Origin: CAZSAL01 sp964604825
GTDB taxonomy: Bacteria > Elusimicrobiota > Elusimicrobia > 2-01-FULL-59-12
Assembly: GCA_964604825.1 (NCBI GenBank)
Contig: CAZSAL010000010.1
Location: 1 to 64,000, forward strand
Direction: 5' to 3'
DNA: 64,000 nucleotides
The notes under the pieces are model-generated. The model searched no databases. It saw only the letters and a program-made list of their open reading frames with translations, and had not been told where the DNA came from. Each line of letters begins with the position of its first letter. Position 1 is the stretch's first letter. A program made the position numbers and the translations under genes. Of this stretch, positions 8,199 to 16,268 are shown piece after piece.

Positions 8199-9314
8199 CT
8201 ACGGTACGACGATATAGCTTGCCGGTCGGCGACGCACCAATAGATTGATCAGTTTTTTCAGTGGCGGGCAGACCGGGCTCCTTACCATATCTTCGAAACT
8301 AGGTTTCGTTTTGCCGTCCTTCGGAGCGGCGGAAATAGGCCCCGAATACAATTTCCCTTCAACTAAATCGATAACGTCTTTCGGCTTTCTAAAACTTTCG
8401 GCGTAGGAGAAACTGAGGAGATTTACTTCCGACGTTATCTCGGACAGGAATTTATAAACATCAAGAGCTGTTGTAGCGCTGATATATTTGACGAGCACGT
8501 CTTGAACTATCCAGATCGTTTTGCCGCCCCAAGCGATCCCCACCTCGGATTTCACAATAAGTTGGCTGACCATACGTGCCCAGACCTGCCGATAATTTAT
8601 GCCCGGAGCGCTGTGCTCTCGGCCTAAAATCGCATCCTCAAAGGCCATAGGGATCGTCGTCCGTTTTGTCTTGTTGCCGCCAGAAGTACTGGACGTCATT
8701 ATCTCTATAACGGCCGGTATCCCTACCGGCGCATCGTCGACGAAATAGGCGTTACCTCGTTTAGCGATGGTGTAACCCTCTCTTTCAAAATGAGGTTTTA
8801 GAAATCCCCATTTCTCACCAGTTGAATTTTCGATCTCTTCCTGGCTGGAGACACCGAGAGGCATCAATATGTAGTCGAATGTATAATCAAAGGCTTTCTC
8901 AACACCATTGATCTTCTCGACATATTTAAGTTTAACTTCGGGCCAAATGCCCAGCCGTGTGCCGGATTCGTATCCGCATAAACTCAAGACCTTGTCCTCA
9001 ACTTGGCGTTGATGGGCACGCCTTTCCGCGCTATCTCTCCCAAGAGCCAGGAGGCGACGTGGGCATACGATCCAAGGCGCATCGTCTTCGCGCATTTGAA
9101 GCGAACAAACGCCGGAGCAGACTTTCTCCTTACCAGTACCGAAAAATCGTTCAAGCGCTTTATTGCCTGATATGACTACATCGGAGAGGTATCTATTACC
9201 CCCACCGTCGCACTCTCGGTTCATGAAAGGACAGAGAGCCGATTGTCGATTACGAGTGGCTTCTTTGGAAGTATCTGCTACTGGATATCCGTAGAGTTCG
9301 AATATTTTTGCCAA
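8199..9314 (-). CDS. NotI-family type II restriction endonuclease homologue
   Basis: 371 residues aligning from end to end with the NotI pattern as I remember it: KIFELYGYPVADTSKEAT, then LCPF, EC, GVCSLQ and WIVCPRRLL supplying Cys at 28, 35, 66, 70 and 84 for the N-terminal metal-binding fold. The PD-(D/E)XK core would use Asp143 or Asp147 (FDYTFDYIL) and Glu204 in VIEIMT. NotI has Gln at the third catalytic position (ExQ); here it is Met206, a notable change. The start overlaps the M2 methyltransferase stop by 37 bases, the usual coupling of cognate R and M genes. Recognition sequence unknown; catalytic competence is uncertain because of the substitution. Confidence 0.8.
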   Translation of the reverse strand: MAKIFELYGYPVADTSKEATRNRQSALCPFMNRECDGGGNRYLSDVVISGNKALERFFGTGKEKVCSGVCSLQMREDDAPWIVCPRRLLALGRDSAERRAHQRQVEDKVLSLCGYESGTRLGIWPEVKLKYVEKINGVEKAFDYTFDYILMPLGVSSQEEIENSTGEKWGFLKPHFEREGYTIAKRGNAYFVDDAPVGIPAVIEIMTSSTSGGNKTKRTTIPMAFEDAILGREHSAPGINYRQVWARMVSQLIVKSEVGIAWGGKTIWIVQDVLVKYISATTALDVYKFLSEITSEVNLLSFSYAESFRKPKDVIDLVEGKLYSGPISAAPKDGKTKPSFEDMVRSPVCPPLKKLINLLVRRRPASYIVVP

Positions 9315-10456
9315 TTAGGTGTTCCCAAGATCGCGAGGGCTATCGCCTTCGCAACAGGCGGCGGAACCGAGTTAGCAACTTGACGGTGCTGGTCAAGCTC
9401 GCGTACGCTGCCTGATCTTCCCCGGATAGGTCCTTTCAAATGATAGTCATCTGGGTATCCATGCAATCTCATGTATTCCCGAGGAGTCAAATATCGATCT
9501 TCTGTTGGATGGAAGAAAATCTCACCACAACGAAGCGTCAAGGATGGTTGTTTCCTAGATAGCCGACGAAATTTCGTCGTATCTTTTTTGGATAGTCTTC
9601 CCCGCTGTTTTGCCGGAAGATGATGTTGGGCGGATAGATGACCTCCTTCTGGTACTCCACGAATGCGCTTATAGTCCCCGTCAGGCGTGATATCGACGTG
9701 ACTATCCGCAAATTGCGCCCCGTCAGATTTTCGTCTAGGCTTAGGCAATCCAGCCAGGACCCGCCCAGCCGTGACGAAGGGAGGAAGGGGAAATAGAGTC
9801 ATCTCGGTTTCGGGGTCCGCATGGGTTGGGGAAGGAAAAACGAAACCGTTCGGCTTAGGAATAGCGACGGTAATGACACGTTGACGTAGTTGAGGCACTC
9901 CGTACTCCGCGGCATTTACCACTTTCCATTTCGGGACATATCCCAAGCTCGAGATTTCCCCCAAAAACATTTCGAATACTCCACCAGGCTTTCCGGTATG
10001 ATCCGGCGCATTGAGCAATCCCTTAACTTGCTCTACGATGAGGGCTTTTGGTCTAAGGACCTTTGCGAATCTGGCAATCTGAAACAACAGCATGCCTCGT
10101 TCGTCGCTCAAGCTCTCACGTTTGCCAATCTGAGAAAAAGCCTGGCAGGGCGGACCTCCAAAAAGCAAATCAAGCTCCCCAATTTTTAAGCCCAACTCTT
10201 TCATGAGATTCTCAGGATCAATCGTTCGAATATCCGCTTGGATCACCTTCGTCTTTGGGCTCTTTTTTAAGAACGAGGACCTCAACGTTTCGCAACAGTT
10301 GGGGTCCATTTCTATGCAAGTCAATATCTCGAACCCGGCTTGATGAACACCGAGGTCCATGCCACCCGCTCCTGAAAATAGCGAGATTGCCGTATATGAG
10401 GTTTTGGGGTTCTTTCGAATTGTCTTTAAGATAGGGTCTGCTGTCGCGAAAGTCAT
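9278..10456 (-). CDS. DNA (cytosine-5-) methyltransferase, first gene of the island (M2)
   Basis: Dcm-type enzyme that methylates cytosine C5. Motif I SLFSGAGGMDLG, motif IV GGPPCQAFSQ with catalytic Cys104, motif VI as EQVKG instead of the usual ENV, motif VIII QLRQRVITVA, and motif X QVANSVPPPVAKAIA are present; 392 residues. I choose ATG 10456 because a GGAGG Shine-Dalgarno (10463-10467) lies 6-7 bases upstream; an ATG at 10486 has none. Its stop overlaps the NotI-like gene, making it the likely cognate methyltransferase. A TATAAT box (10472-10477, minus strand) with a weak -35 (TTAACG) sits just before the ribosome site and would give a very short leader. Confidence 0.93.
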   Translation of the reverse strand: MTFATADPILKTIRKNPKTSYTAISLFSGAGGMDLGVHQAGFEILTCIEMDPNCCETLRSSFLKKSPKTKVIQADIRTIDPENLMKELGLKIGELDLLFGGPPCQAFSQIGKRESLSDERGMLLFQIARFAKVLRPKALIVEQVKGLLNAPDHTGKPGGVFEMFLGEISSLGYVPKWKVVNAAEYGVPQLRQRVITVAIPKPNGFVFPSPTHADPETEMTLFPLPPFVTAGRVLAGLPKPRRKSDGAQFADSHVDITPDGDYKRIRGVPEGGHLSAQHHLPAKQRGRLSKKDTTKFRRLSRKQPSLTLRCGEIFFHPTEDRYLTPREYMRLHGYPDDYHLKGPIRGRSGSVRELDQHRQVANSVPPPVAKAIALAILGTPNWQKYSNSTDIQ

Positions 10457-10703
10457 ATCATTCCTCCAAGGATTATATATAGGCAAGTAGCGTCCGTTAA
10501 GAGCTTTCTGCCCAGAGACACCAAAGACTTCTTATATATTAGAGTCGAAAAGCCGAAAAATATTCATTTACTGACGGAAAAGCACGGTTCAGGTGGGTCC
10601 TCAAGCAGACGGTCGGTTTCGAAATATAAAACGAGGGAAGAGGACTCAAAACCTCGGATGGGTTCGCCCTTTCCGTTTTCTGAACACGTTGGGGATGGGG
10701 AAC

Positions 10704-10898
10704 CTATAGCAGAATCGACGGTCGGTTCCGACTCTCTCCGGCTTCCAAGTCTTCCATGTTGTCGTAAAGAACAACCACTTCCTCACTGATCGCGATCACC
10801 TTCCCGCTCTTAAGCGTGACCAAGTCCAATATGGTCCCACCACCCGAATCCCAAGAGGAAACATCTTCGACATACTCAGCCTTCAGTGCATCATTCAC
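10704..10898 (-). CDS. Small hypothetical protein (64 aa)
   Basis: GTG start at 10898 preceded at 7 bases by a consensus GGAGG, which makes this a credible small gene. The product is acidic with a central beta-like stretch (TLKSGKVIAISEEVVVLYD) and no signal peptide or membrane segment. I do not recognise a family. It is encoded between the restriction island and tRNA-Ser. Confidence 0.6.
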   Translation of the reverse strand: MNDALKAEYVEDVSSWDSGGGTILDLVTLKSGKVIAISEEVVVLYDNMEDLEAGESRNRPSILL

Positions 10899-10948
10899 TG
10901 GATGACCTCCTACTAGATAGCATTACGACTATTTCAAGAAAAATAAAA

Positions 10949-11035
10949 CGGAGGGAGAGGGATTCGAACCCCCGGTACCCTTTCGGGTACAAACGATTTC
11001 AAGTCGTTCGCTTTCGACCACTCAGCCATCCCTCC
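10949..11035 (-). tRNA. tRNA-Ser(TGA)
   Basis: Full cloverleaf with a long variable arm typical of tRNA-Ser: acceptor GGAGGGA/TCCCTCC, D-arm, anticodon loop CTTGAAA with anticodon TGA, a variable stem (GTACCC-GAAA-GGGTAC), TTCGAAT in the T-loop and discriminator G. The 3' CCA is not encoded. A degenerate copy of its 5' half lies at 11162-11196. Confidence 0.95.
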
Positions 11036-11161
11036 AAAAATTTGTTTACAACTCCATGCAGCCGACTTTACAGCCACATCGTACAAAAGCGTAAAACTCG
11101 GTATCACTCCGTTTCACTTCTCTGAATGAACAGGTGCGGCAGCTTCGGCCTTTCATTTACC

Positions 11162-11196
11162 TTCAAGTCGTCCGCTTTCAACCGTTCCCAACCTCC
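11162..11196 (-). repeat. Degenerate copy of the 5' half of tRNA-Ser
   Basis: 35 bases correspond to tRNA positions from the acceptor 5' strand to the anticodon loop; 20 of the first 22 match the tRNA at 10998-11019, with decay and a small deletion beyond. It cannot fold as a tRNA. It probably marks an old duplication or an attachment-site scar next to the tRNA. Confidence 0.7.
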
Positions 11197-11205
11197 AAAA
11201 TCATT

Positions 11206-12354
11206 TTATCCAAGGCGCAGACCTGGGATCTGTTTTAATCCGATGGCGGTGACGCGTTCCGACAATGGAAATGAATGATCCCCCGGATAGACGATCCACA
11301 AATGCGAGAGACGGAGGTCCTTTAAGACCACATGAATCGATTTCGTGAGACGCGGGGTCTCGGACACTTTAAACTCGAATCCCCATCGGCGGCTTCCCCG
11401 CGGCACAAAAAGATCCAGTTCCGCGCCGGCATGCGTCGCCCAGAAATAGACATCGCGTTCGCCGACAATCTTGAGAATCTGCTCGATGGCGAATCCCTCC
11501 CATGATGCGCCCAGCTTCGGATGCGCCTGAAGGTCCCGCCAAAGAGAAAACCTCATCAGGCTGTGGAACAACCCCGAATCCCGGATATAAATCTTGGGCG
11601 CCTTGACGACCCTTTTCCCCATATTCTCGTGCCACGGCGCCAATTGCCGAACCATGAAGGCGCCGCTCAATAAATCCAGGTAATCCCGAGTCGTCGTATG
11701 GGCCAGGCCCAGAGAGGCCGCGATCTCCGACGCATTCCAAACCTGTCCATGATAATGAGCCAACATGCTCCAGAATCGACGCAGTTTTCCCGCCGGAATC
11801 CGAATGCCCAGACGGGGAATGTCACGCTCAAGAAAAGTGCGGATAAAATCGTCCCGCCACTGGAGGCTTTGGGACTCCGCCCGCGCCAGGAAAGACCCTG
11901 GAAATCCTCCCCGCAACCAGAGCTTTTGTTGGGCGCCCGGCCCCACCTCGTCCAGCGTAAATCCTCCCATATCTACAAAATGGATCCGTCCGGCCAGAGA
12001 TTCCGAGGCGCCGCGCACCAGGTCAGGAGAAGCGCTCCCCAAAAGTAAAAACCGAGAGCGTCTGGGTCTGCGGTCCGCCAGCCCGCGGAGGACGCCGAAG
12101 ATGTCAGGGCGAAGCGGAACTTCATCGAGGATGACAAGCCCCCGGAGCCCTTCCAGCGCCGTTCGGGGGTTTTGCAGCCGAGCATCATCGGCCGGATTCT
12201 CAAGATCGAAATAATGGCTTGCTTGACCCCGGGCGGCCTGTCGGGAGAGGGTGGTCTTCCCGCTTTGACGCGGGCCCAGGAGCGCCGTCACTGGATAATG
12301 ATGGAGTCCCTGAGAGAGCCGGCGTGACAGCCGGGAGCGTGGGATAAGCGGCAT
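11206..12354 (-). CDS. AAA ATPase with C-terminal DUF4143 (AAA_14 family)
   Basis: 382 residues. Walker A GPRQSGKTT (27-35), Walker B LVILDE, sensor-like LLLGSAS, then the DUF4143 half with a winged-helix-like element (WNASEIAASLGLAHTTTRDYLD) and a nuclease-fold-like end (GAELDLFVPRG...FEFKVSE). This common family has no settled function; it often occurs next to mobile elements and toxin-like genes. The D...ExK pattern at the C-terminus resembles a PD-(D/E)XK core. Monocistronic here, high GC, following tRNA-Ser and transcribed toward it. Confidence 0.85.
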   Translation of the reverse strand: MPLIPRSRLSRRLSQGLHHYPVTALLGPRQSGKTTLSRQAARGQASHYFDLENPADDARLQNPRTALEGLRGLVILDEVPLRPDIFGVLRGLADRRPRRSRFLLLGSASPDLVRGASESLAGRIHFVDMGGFTLDEVGPGAQQKLWLRGGFPGSFLARAESQSLQWRDDFIRTFLERDIPRLGIRIPAGKLRRFWSMLAHYHGQVWNASEIAASLGLAHTTTRDYLDLLSGAFMVRQLAPWHENMGKRVVKAPKIYIRDSGLFHSLMRFSLWRDLQAHPKLGASWEGFAIEQILKIVGERDVYFWATHAGAELDLFVPRGSRRWGFEFKVSETPRLTKSIHVVLKDLRLSHLWIVYPGDHSFPLSERVTAIGLKQIPGLRLG

Positions 12355-12521
12355 GGGGAGATTCTAGAAAACTGAGCCCATGGTAATCAAATTTCAAGGA
12401 AGATGCCGGGGACATGAACCCCCTGTTTTTTTGGCGTTCCGGCTTCGGTGCAGCGATGGTTTTGGGCCCGCTAAAATTGAGCCCGGGGGCTCTCCGCAAC
12501 GTCAGTTTAATTTTATTCCAT

Positions 12522-12803
12522 TCACTGCTGTTTATCGTACTGCTCTTCGATAATCTTCAGAGACCCGGTGACAGAGGCATTTTCGCTAGGCAGACAAATG
12601 ACGCGATCTTTTCCATACTCGCTGCGTAAAACAGTAAGCACTTCATCCAGCCAGGAAGGACCCACGGCAAGAACACCGCTGAAGTCGAGCTCAATTCGGT
12701 CGCCCGGCTGCGGTTTGAAATAAGCTTTGATAGCCAGTCCGGCTTCCCGACCCGAAGGCCTGGACGTCAGGATTTCTCCAAACTTTCTCACTTCAACTTT
12801 CAC
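12522..12803 (-). CDS. STAS-like domain protein (DUF4325 type)
   Basis: 93-residue protein with the STAS-like pattern: LTSRPSGREAGLAIK, IELDFSGVLAVGPSWLDEVL and a C-terminal helix. The start overlaps the stop of the HTH-GHKL gene as ATGA. DUF4325 proteins are recurrently encoded beside small GHKL ATPases, reminiscent of anti-sigma-factor kinase/antagonist pairs. I infer that the two work as a switch pair. Confidence 0.75.
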   Translation of the reverse strand: MKVEVRKFGEILTSRPSGREAGLAIKAYFKPQPGDRIELDFSGVLAVGPSWLDEVLTVLRSEYGKDRVICLPSENASVTGSLKIIEEQYDKQQ

Positions 12804-13576
12804 TGCAACCCCCAGACTAAAAGGGTGACGGTGCCTTCAACGTTGCCAAAATGCTTATCTAAAACAGTTGCGCACTTCTCCCCTTGTTCACCATAAAATA
12901 CACGGCCAGTTCCAGAAACACAGGCTAGGCCACAATTCGGACTGGTCGAAACAGTTTCTCTGACAAACTTAAGTCCGTTGCCGCGCTGCTCCGGAGCACG
13001 GCCAGAAATATTGGTTTCAAATGCGGCTTTCACAGCTGCATGTTCATCTGCCAGATCAGGAAGAACCTTGACCAGGGACCGGAATATTCCTTGTCCCCTG
13101 TCAGCGATGCAGATCCAGAACCTCCGTCCAGTGATCTGCGACTCGAACCAGCAGCCGGGAACGTCCCTCCACTGCCCGATATTATGGTCGAACGAATTAT
13201 TACCAACTTCGCCAGCCGTCGAAATAACCAGAGGCAAAAGGTTTTCCTGCAGTCCGTTTCTGACAAAAGATTTCAGATGAGGCAGTCTGGCAGTGAAAAT
13301 ATCACGCGTCTCGCATACCAGTGACTCCGGACTTTTGGGCGCAGCCTGCTCACTCATCCATCCGGAAGCCGCTCCGAAATCCGGTACCCCGGCTAATGCG
13401 TAATGCACCAAAGGAGCTGACCCTTTGGCCTCAATAATTCCTTGCTCTGTGAGATCCTTTAAATGACGGTGAATAGCCTGAGCAGAAATGTTCAAGGACT
13501 TCCGTAAATCAAAAGGCCTGATTTTTCCGCTTTTCTCAATTATTTCAAGGATTTGAGCTCGTGTATTTGTTTTCAT
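12800..13576 (-). CDS. HTH domain fused to a GHKL (anti-sigma-kinase-like) ATPase
   Basis: 258 residues. Residues 1-60 are a winged helix (ILEIIEKSGKIRP, then NISAQAIHRHLKDL); residues 95-258 are a GHKL ATPase with N-box EVGNNSFDHN (Asn126/127), G1 IADRGQGI (Asp159) and G2 RGNGLKFVRE. There is no HisKA domain, so it is not a classical histidine kinase. It overlaps the STAS-like gene by four bases. A promoter with -35 TTGCTA, 17-bp spacer and -10 TATACT lies inside nested palindromes immediately upstream, so the HTH very likely represses its own operon. The leader would be only about 7 nt with no Shine-Dalgarno. Confidence 0.82.
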   Translation of the reverse strand: MKTNTRAQILEIIEKSGKIRPFDLRKSLNISAQAIHRHLKDLTEQGIIEAKGSAPLVHYALAGVPDFGAASGWMSEQAAPKSPESLVCETRDIFTARLPHLKSFVRNGLQENLLPLVISTAGEVGNNSFDHNIGQWRDVPGCWFESQITGRRFWICIADRGQGIFRSLVKVLPDLADEHAAVKAAFETNISGRAPEQRGNGLKFVRETVSTSPNCGLACVSGTGRVFYGEQGEKCATVLDKHFGNVEGTVTLLVWGLQ

Positions 13577-13581
13577 TATTG

Positions 13582-13619
13582 ATAGTTTATAGTATACTAT
13601 GAACTATAAACTATAGCAA
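13582..13619 (-). promoter_or_regulatory. Promoter embedded in nested palindromic operator of the HTH-GHKL/STAS operon
   Basis: Perfect 11-bp arms ATAGTTTATAG (13582-13592) and CTATAAACTAT (13604-13614) enclose an 11-bp centre, and a perfect 12-bp palindrome ATAGTATACTAT lies at 13589-13600. On the minus strand a -35 TTGCTA (13614-13619), exact 17-bp spacer and -10 TATACT (13591-13596) coincide with the arms. Protein bound to the palindrome would occlude the promoter. Confidence 0.75.
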
Positions 13620-13637
13620 TAGCTAATTATACAGGCC

Positions 13638-13916
13638 TTATTTTCCTGAACGGCGTTTTCGCAGGACAAGACGTATCGCTATCCAGGGCGCCAAAAAGAA
13701 CAGATAAGTGAATACTTTTGCCAGGCCGAGGCCGCAGTAGGCAACCAGGGCGCATTCGTGCGGCGAGAGGCCGAACCACTGCTGGCCCTGCCGGTAGACC
13801 AAACCCGTTCCCCACTTGAATACGCCGAACCAGATGCTGATAAAAACAATACCGATCAAAAAACAGCGCCAGAGGATGCCGCTGACGGCATCCAGCAGTT
13901 CGTTCAGGTCGTTCAT
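13638..13916 (-). CDS. Small inner-membrane protein, DUF6868-like
   Basis: 92 residues with two strong hydrophobic segments (about 12-35 and 60-83) and a central YRQGQQWFGLSPHE element that resembles the conserved middle of DUF6868 proteins. An AGGAGG Shine-Dalgarno precedes the ATG. Function unknown. It is followed upstream by a lipoprotein gene in the same direction. Confidence 0.65.
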   Translation of the reverse strand: MNDLNELLDAVSGILWRCFLIGIVFISIWFGVFKWGTGLVYRQGQQWFGLSPHECALVAYCGLGLAKVFTYLFFLAPWIAIRLVLRKRRSGK

Positions 13917-13946
13917 GCTCCCCTCCTGTTAAGGGACTTCAGCTTA

Positions 13947-14243
13947 TCAGGGTTTTGTTGTCTTATCCGTAGTGGTCCCGCCGATTTGCGTGATACCCAT
14001 GCCGAGAAGCCGGTTCAGGAATCCCGGCAGCGAGTGCCAGTCCTGCGCGGCGCTGTTGACGTTAGTCACCGTGGAGCCCGAGGGCACGCGCTCGGCCGCC
14101 AGGACTTTCGGATCTTTGGGAATCTGAAGAAAAAACAGATTCATGGAATAACCGGTAGCCGTAAATCGCTTATTGTACTGCTGCACTTCGGAACAACCTG
14201 CCAACAGAACACCCGCTACAATCAGTAAGCCCAGGTAACGCAT
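13947..14243 (-). CDS. Predicted lipoprotein
   Basis: 98 residues with a signal peptide ending in a lipobox LLAGC (Cys17), so it should be lipid-anchored in the envelope. The mature part is short, polar and without a recognised domain (residues 50-62 read AERVPSGSTVTNV; C-terminus rich in Gly/Thr/Lys). Likely co-transcribed with the small membrane protein at 13638-13916. Confidence 0.7.
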   Translation of the reverse strand: MRYLGLLIVAGVLLAGCSEVQQYNKRFTATGYSMNLFFLQIPKDPKVLAAERVPSGSTVTNVNSAAQDWHSLPGFLNRLLGMGITQIGGTTTDKTTKP

Positions 14244-14344
14244 GATGCCTCCCTTTTATTTAAGGATACGGCTGATTGACCGGCGTATTCTATATATTTT
14301 TTGTGTTATTGCCGGCCCAGGGAGCAAGGCGGAGAAGCATGAAT

Positions 14345-14938
14345 TTATTGATCGAAAGCCTTAAGTACGATCTCTTCGGCGCGGCGAAGCCAGCCCGCGC
14401 GCTGTTCCGGCGTGCTTATGATCACCATGCTGAAGGTTTCGCGATAGACTTTTTTCACTCCGCAAAGGTCGAAGATGCACCGCTTCCAGAGCGTTTCCAG
14501 CGGATCGCCGAATGCCGCGAGCTCGCGGTCGGGCGGCGTGTTTGCGGTATTGAATACCACTGCTGACTTTGCGCGGAGCAGGCCTACAGGCACTCCTTCG
14601 CCCTTATCATTAGTATCAAAGCGATAGGCCAGGCCCATGCGCAACACGCGGTCCACCCAGCCTTTGAGGATCGCGGGGGGCTGCCCCCACCAGTTCGGAT
14701 GGATAATAACAACGCCGTCCGCATTCACAATTTCGCGGCATTGTGAATCGATGTCTTTCGGTACGGGCAGCGTCGTATCCAGTTCTCCTTTTGTGAAAAG
14801 AGGATCAAACTTCTCCGCATAAAGATCGTGGAGCTTCGGGTTATGGCCGTTTTTTCGGAGCGCTTCCGCGACCGTGCGGGCAATGGCATGGTTGAAGCTT
14901 TCCGGATTGGGATGGGCCAGAATAATGGAAATGTTCAC
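14345..14938 (-). CDS. NAD(P)H-dependent flavin oxidoreductase, flavodoxin-like fold
   Basis: 197 residues of the NAD(P)H dehydrogenase (quinone)/MdaB-KefF-like family: ILAHPNPESFNHAIA (FMN phosphate loop), HDLYAEKFDPLF, then HPNWWGQPPAILKGWVDRVL, the characteristic flavin-contact segment. Expected to reduce quinones or nitro/azo compounds using FMN. Stand-alone gene. Confidence 0.88.
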   Translation of the reverse strand: MNISIILAHPNPESFNHAIARTVAEALRKNGHNPKLHDLYAEKFDPLFTKGELDTTLPVPKDIDSQCREIVNADGVVIIHPNWWGQPPAILKGWVDRVLRMGLAYRFDTNDKGEGVPVGLLRAKSAVVFNTANTPPDRELAAFGDPLETLWKRCIFDLCGVKKVYRETFSMVIISTPEQRAGWLRRAEEIVLKAFDQ

Positions 14939-15393
14939 CGGAACATTCTAGCTCTTGGTTGGCCCTGCTTACACCACTGCAGGAAAGTTGCGGGGCTGCT
15001 GGCGAAAAAGCTTCCGGCGGAAGCTTCTTCGCCATCCCAAAAACACTTGCCATTTCCAGCTTCCCTGCCGTTATTTCTTATCCCAAGTCTGGACATGCGG
15101 CGAGTGAGTTAATCGCCGCAAGTCCCGTCGAAGAGGAATAGCGAACGGGATTTCCTTAGGGGGAAAGGAAAACAAAAGGTTGGATCGAGTGCGGGGAGAG
15201 CTGGTGAGCGAGTCGCCGGTTTCAGCGAAGCAGGACAGCCGGTATCGCTGTGCCGACCGGCTGTTTTGGAGGCCGGTGAGGCTGGACTGCGGAGCGGCCC
15301 GCCAGACTCCTGGCGGGAGAAACCGCCGCTTGAGCGAACGGATCGCCCCGTACTCGATCAAGACTTTGAATAAACACCCAAAGGATTTCCTGC
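14939..15393. other. 455-bp intergenic stretch with palindromes, no gene seen
   Basis: I find no supportable ORF here. It contains a 30-bp hairpin element at 15122-15151 shared with hsdR, and a GC-rich segment (15190-15340) with several short inverted repeats. It lies between two minus-strand genes and may be a graveyard of repeat insertions. Confidence 0.5.
15122..15151 (-). repeat. 30-bp hairpin element, copy also inside hsdR (39781-39810)
   Basis: On the minus strand this reads almost identically (28 of 30) to 39781-39810. Its ends, (R)TCCCGT and ACGGGAC, form an inverted repeat. One copy is intergenic, the other is in frame within the hsdR coding sequence, which suggests a dispersed insertion element. 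Confidence 0.75.
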
Positions 15394-16212
15394 TTAGAAG
15401 TCTATGCCCATGCCTAATCCCATATAGCTTTCCTGCTGGGTATAGAACTGCCCGAAGATGGAATGCCCGGTGAAATAACTGCCGAACACGCGGAATTTGC
15501 GGGGATTGCCGGCAAATCCCACAGCCAGACCGATCTGCGTATTGGAGTTGACGTTCCATTTGACTTCCTGTTTAGACTGGACGTCTTCGCCGAGATAGGC
15601 AAAAAATTCAGTAGTCCCTGCGCCGCGCCACAGCGGGCTGCGCAATTCGAATCCTGTCTGCAGCGTCACGGTTCCAACATTTGGATCAGTATGAACCAGC
15701 TGCGTTTCGCCCGCGTAAAAGCGGGTGAGCCTCCAGGGTTCTACCGCAAACATGCTCTGGAAACCTTCGCGGCTGTAGGGAATCCTCTGCATGCCGGTCT
15801 GCTCTATGAAAGTGTCTCCCAGATGGCTGCTTTTGTGAAATCCCGTAAATCTGGCGGAATAAATCCCGTGGCGCACCTCGAACGGCACGTTGATGATCAA
15901 ATCCAGCGCTTCCATGGCGGCGGGATTCGAAAGAATGAAACGGGGAATTATAACTCCGGATACGTCCAGCTGCAGCGGCCAGTCGTTCTTTTCGCCGGCA
16001 TCCCAGCGCCTGATTCCCCAGTTGTTGCCTACGGAAAAATCAGTCGTGTCCTGGCCCTTGAGACGGAAATACTGTCCTGCGGTCTGGACTTCTTCCGGAT
16101 CCGCTGAAATTTTCGGGAATATGCGCCCTCCTTCAGGAAACCACTGGGCGGAAACAGGCATCGTGAGGAATAAAAAAATAAGTATTGACGCAGGGAAGAC
16201 AGGAAAACGCAT
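15394..16212 (-). CDS. DUF1207 outer-membrane beta-barrel protein
   Basis: 272 residues with a signal peptide ending in VSAQ. Body of alternating polar/hydrophobic strands, phrases such as FPKISADPEEVQ near the N-terminus and the C-terminal GLGMGIDF ending in Phe, typical of outer-membrane barrels. This matches DUF1207, a family of unknown function. Repeat-like hairpins lie downstream of its upstream neighbour (16269-16345). Confidence 0.75.
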   Translation of the reverse strand: MRFPVFPASILIFLFLTMPVSAQWFPEGGRIFPKISADPEEVQTAGQYFRLKGQDTTDFSVGNNWGIRRWDAGEKNDWPLQLDVSGVIIPRFILSNPAAMEALDLIINVPFEVRHGIYSARFTGFHKSSHLGDTFIEQTGMQRIPYSREGFQSMFAVEPWRLTRFYAGETQLVHTDPNVGTVTLQTGFELRSPLWRGAGTTEFFAYLGEDVQSKQEVKWNVNSNTQIGLAVGFAGNPRKFRVFGSYFTGHSIFGQFYTQQESYMGLGMGIDF

Positions 16213-16268
16213 GCCCGTTAGACGCCGATATGCGGCGACAGGTTGCTGTTTGAAGCGGTTAGGATGCC

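Noticed and set aside
8199..9314. Recognition of GCGGCCGC as for NotI
   Set aside because: Homology is to the fold; the window itself holds intact GCGGCCGC sites (near 32042, 41208, 44391), and specificity cannot be read from this sequence.
11162..11196. A second functional tRNA-Ser
   Set aside because: Only the 5' half is present and the acceptor and T-arm are absent.
15463..16107. 214-residue plus-strand frame opposite the DUF1207 gene
   Set aside because: The minus-strand frame has a signal peptide and a family match; this one has neither.
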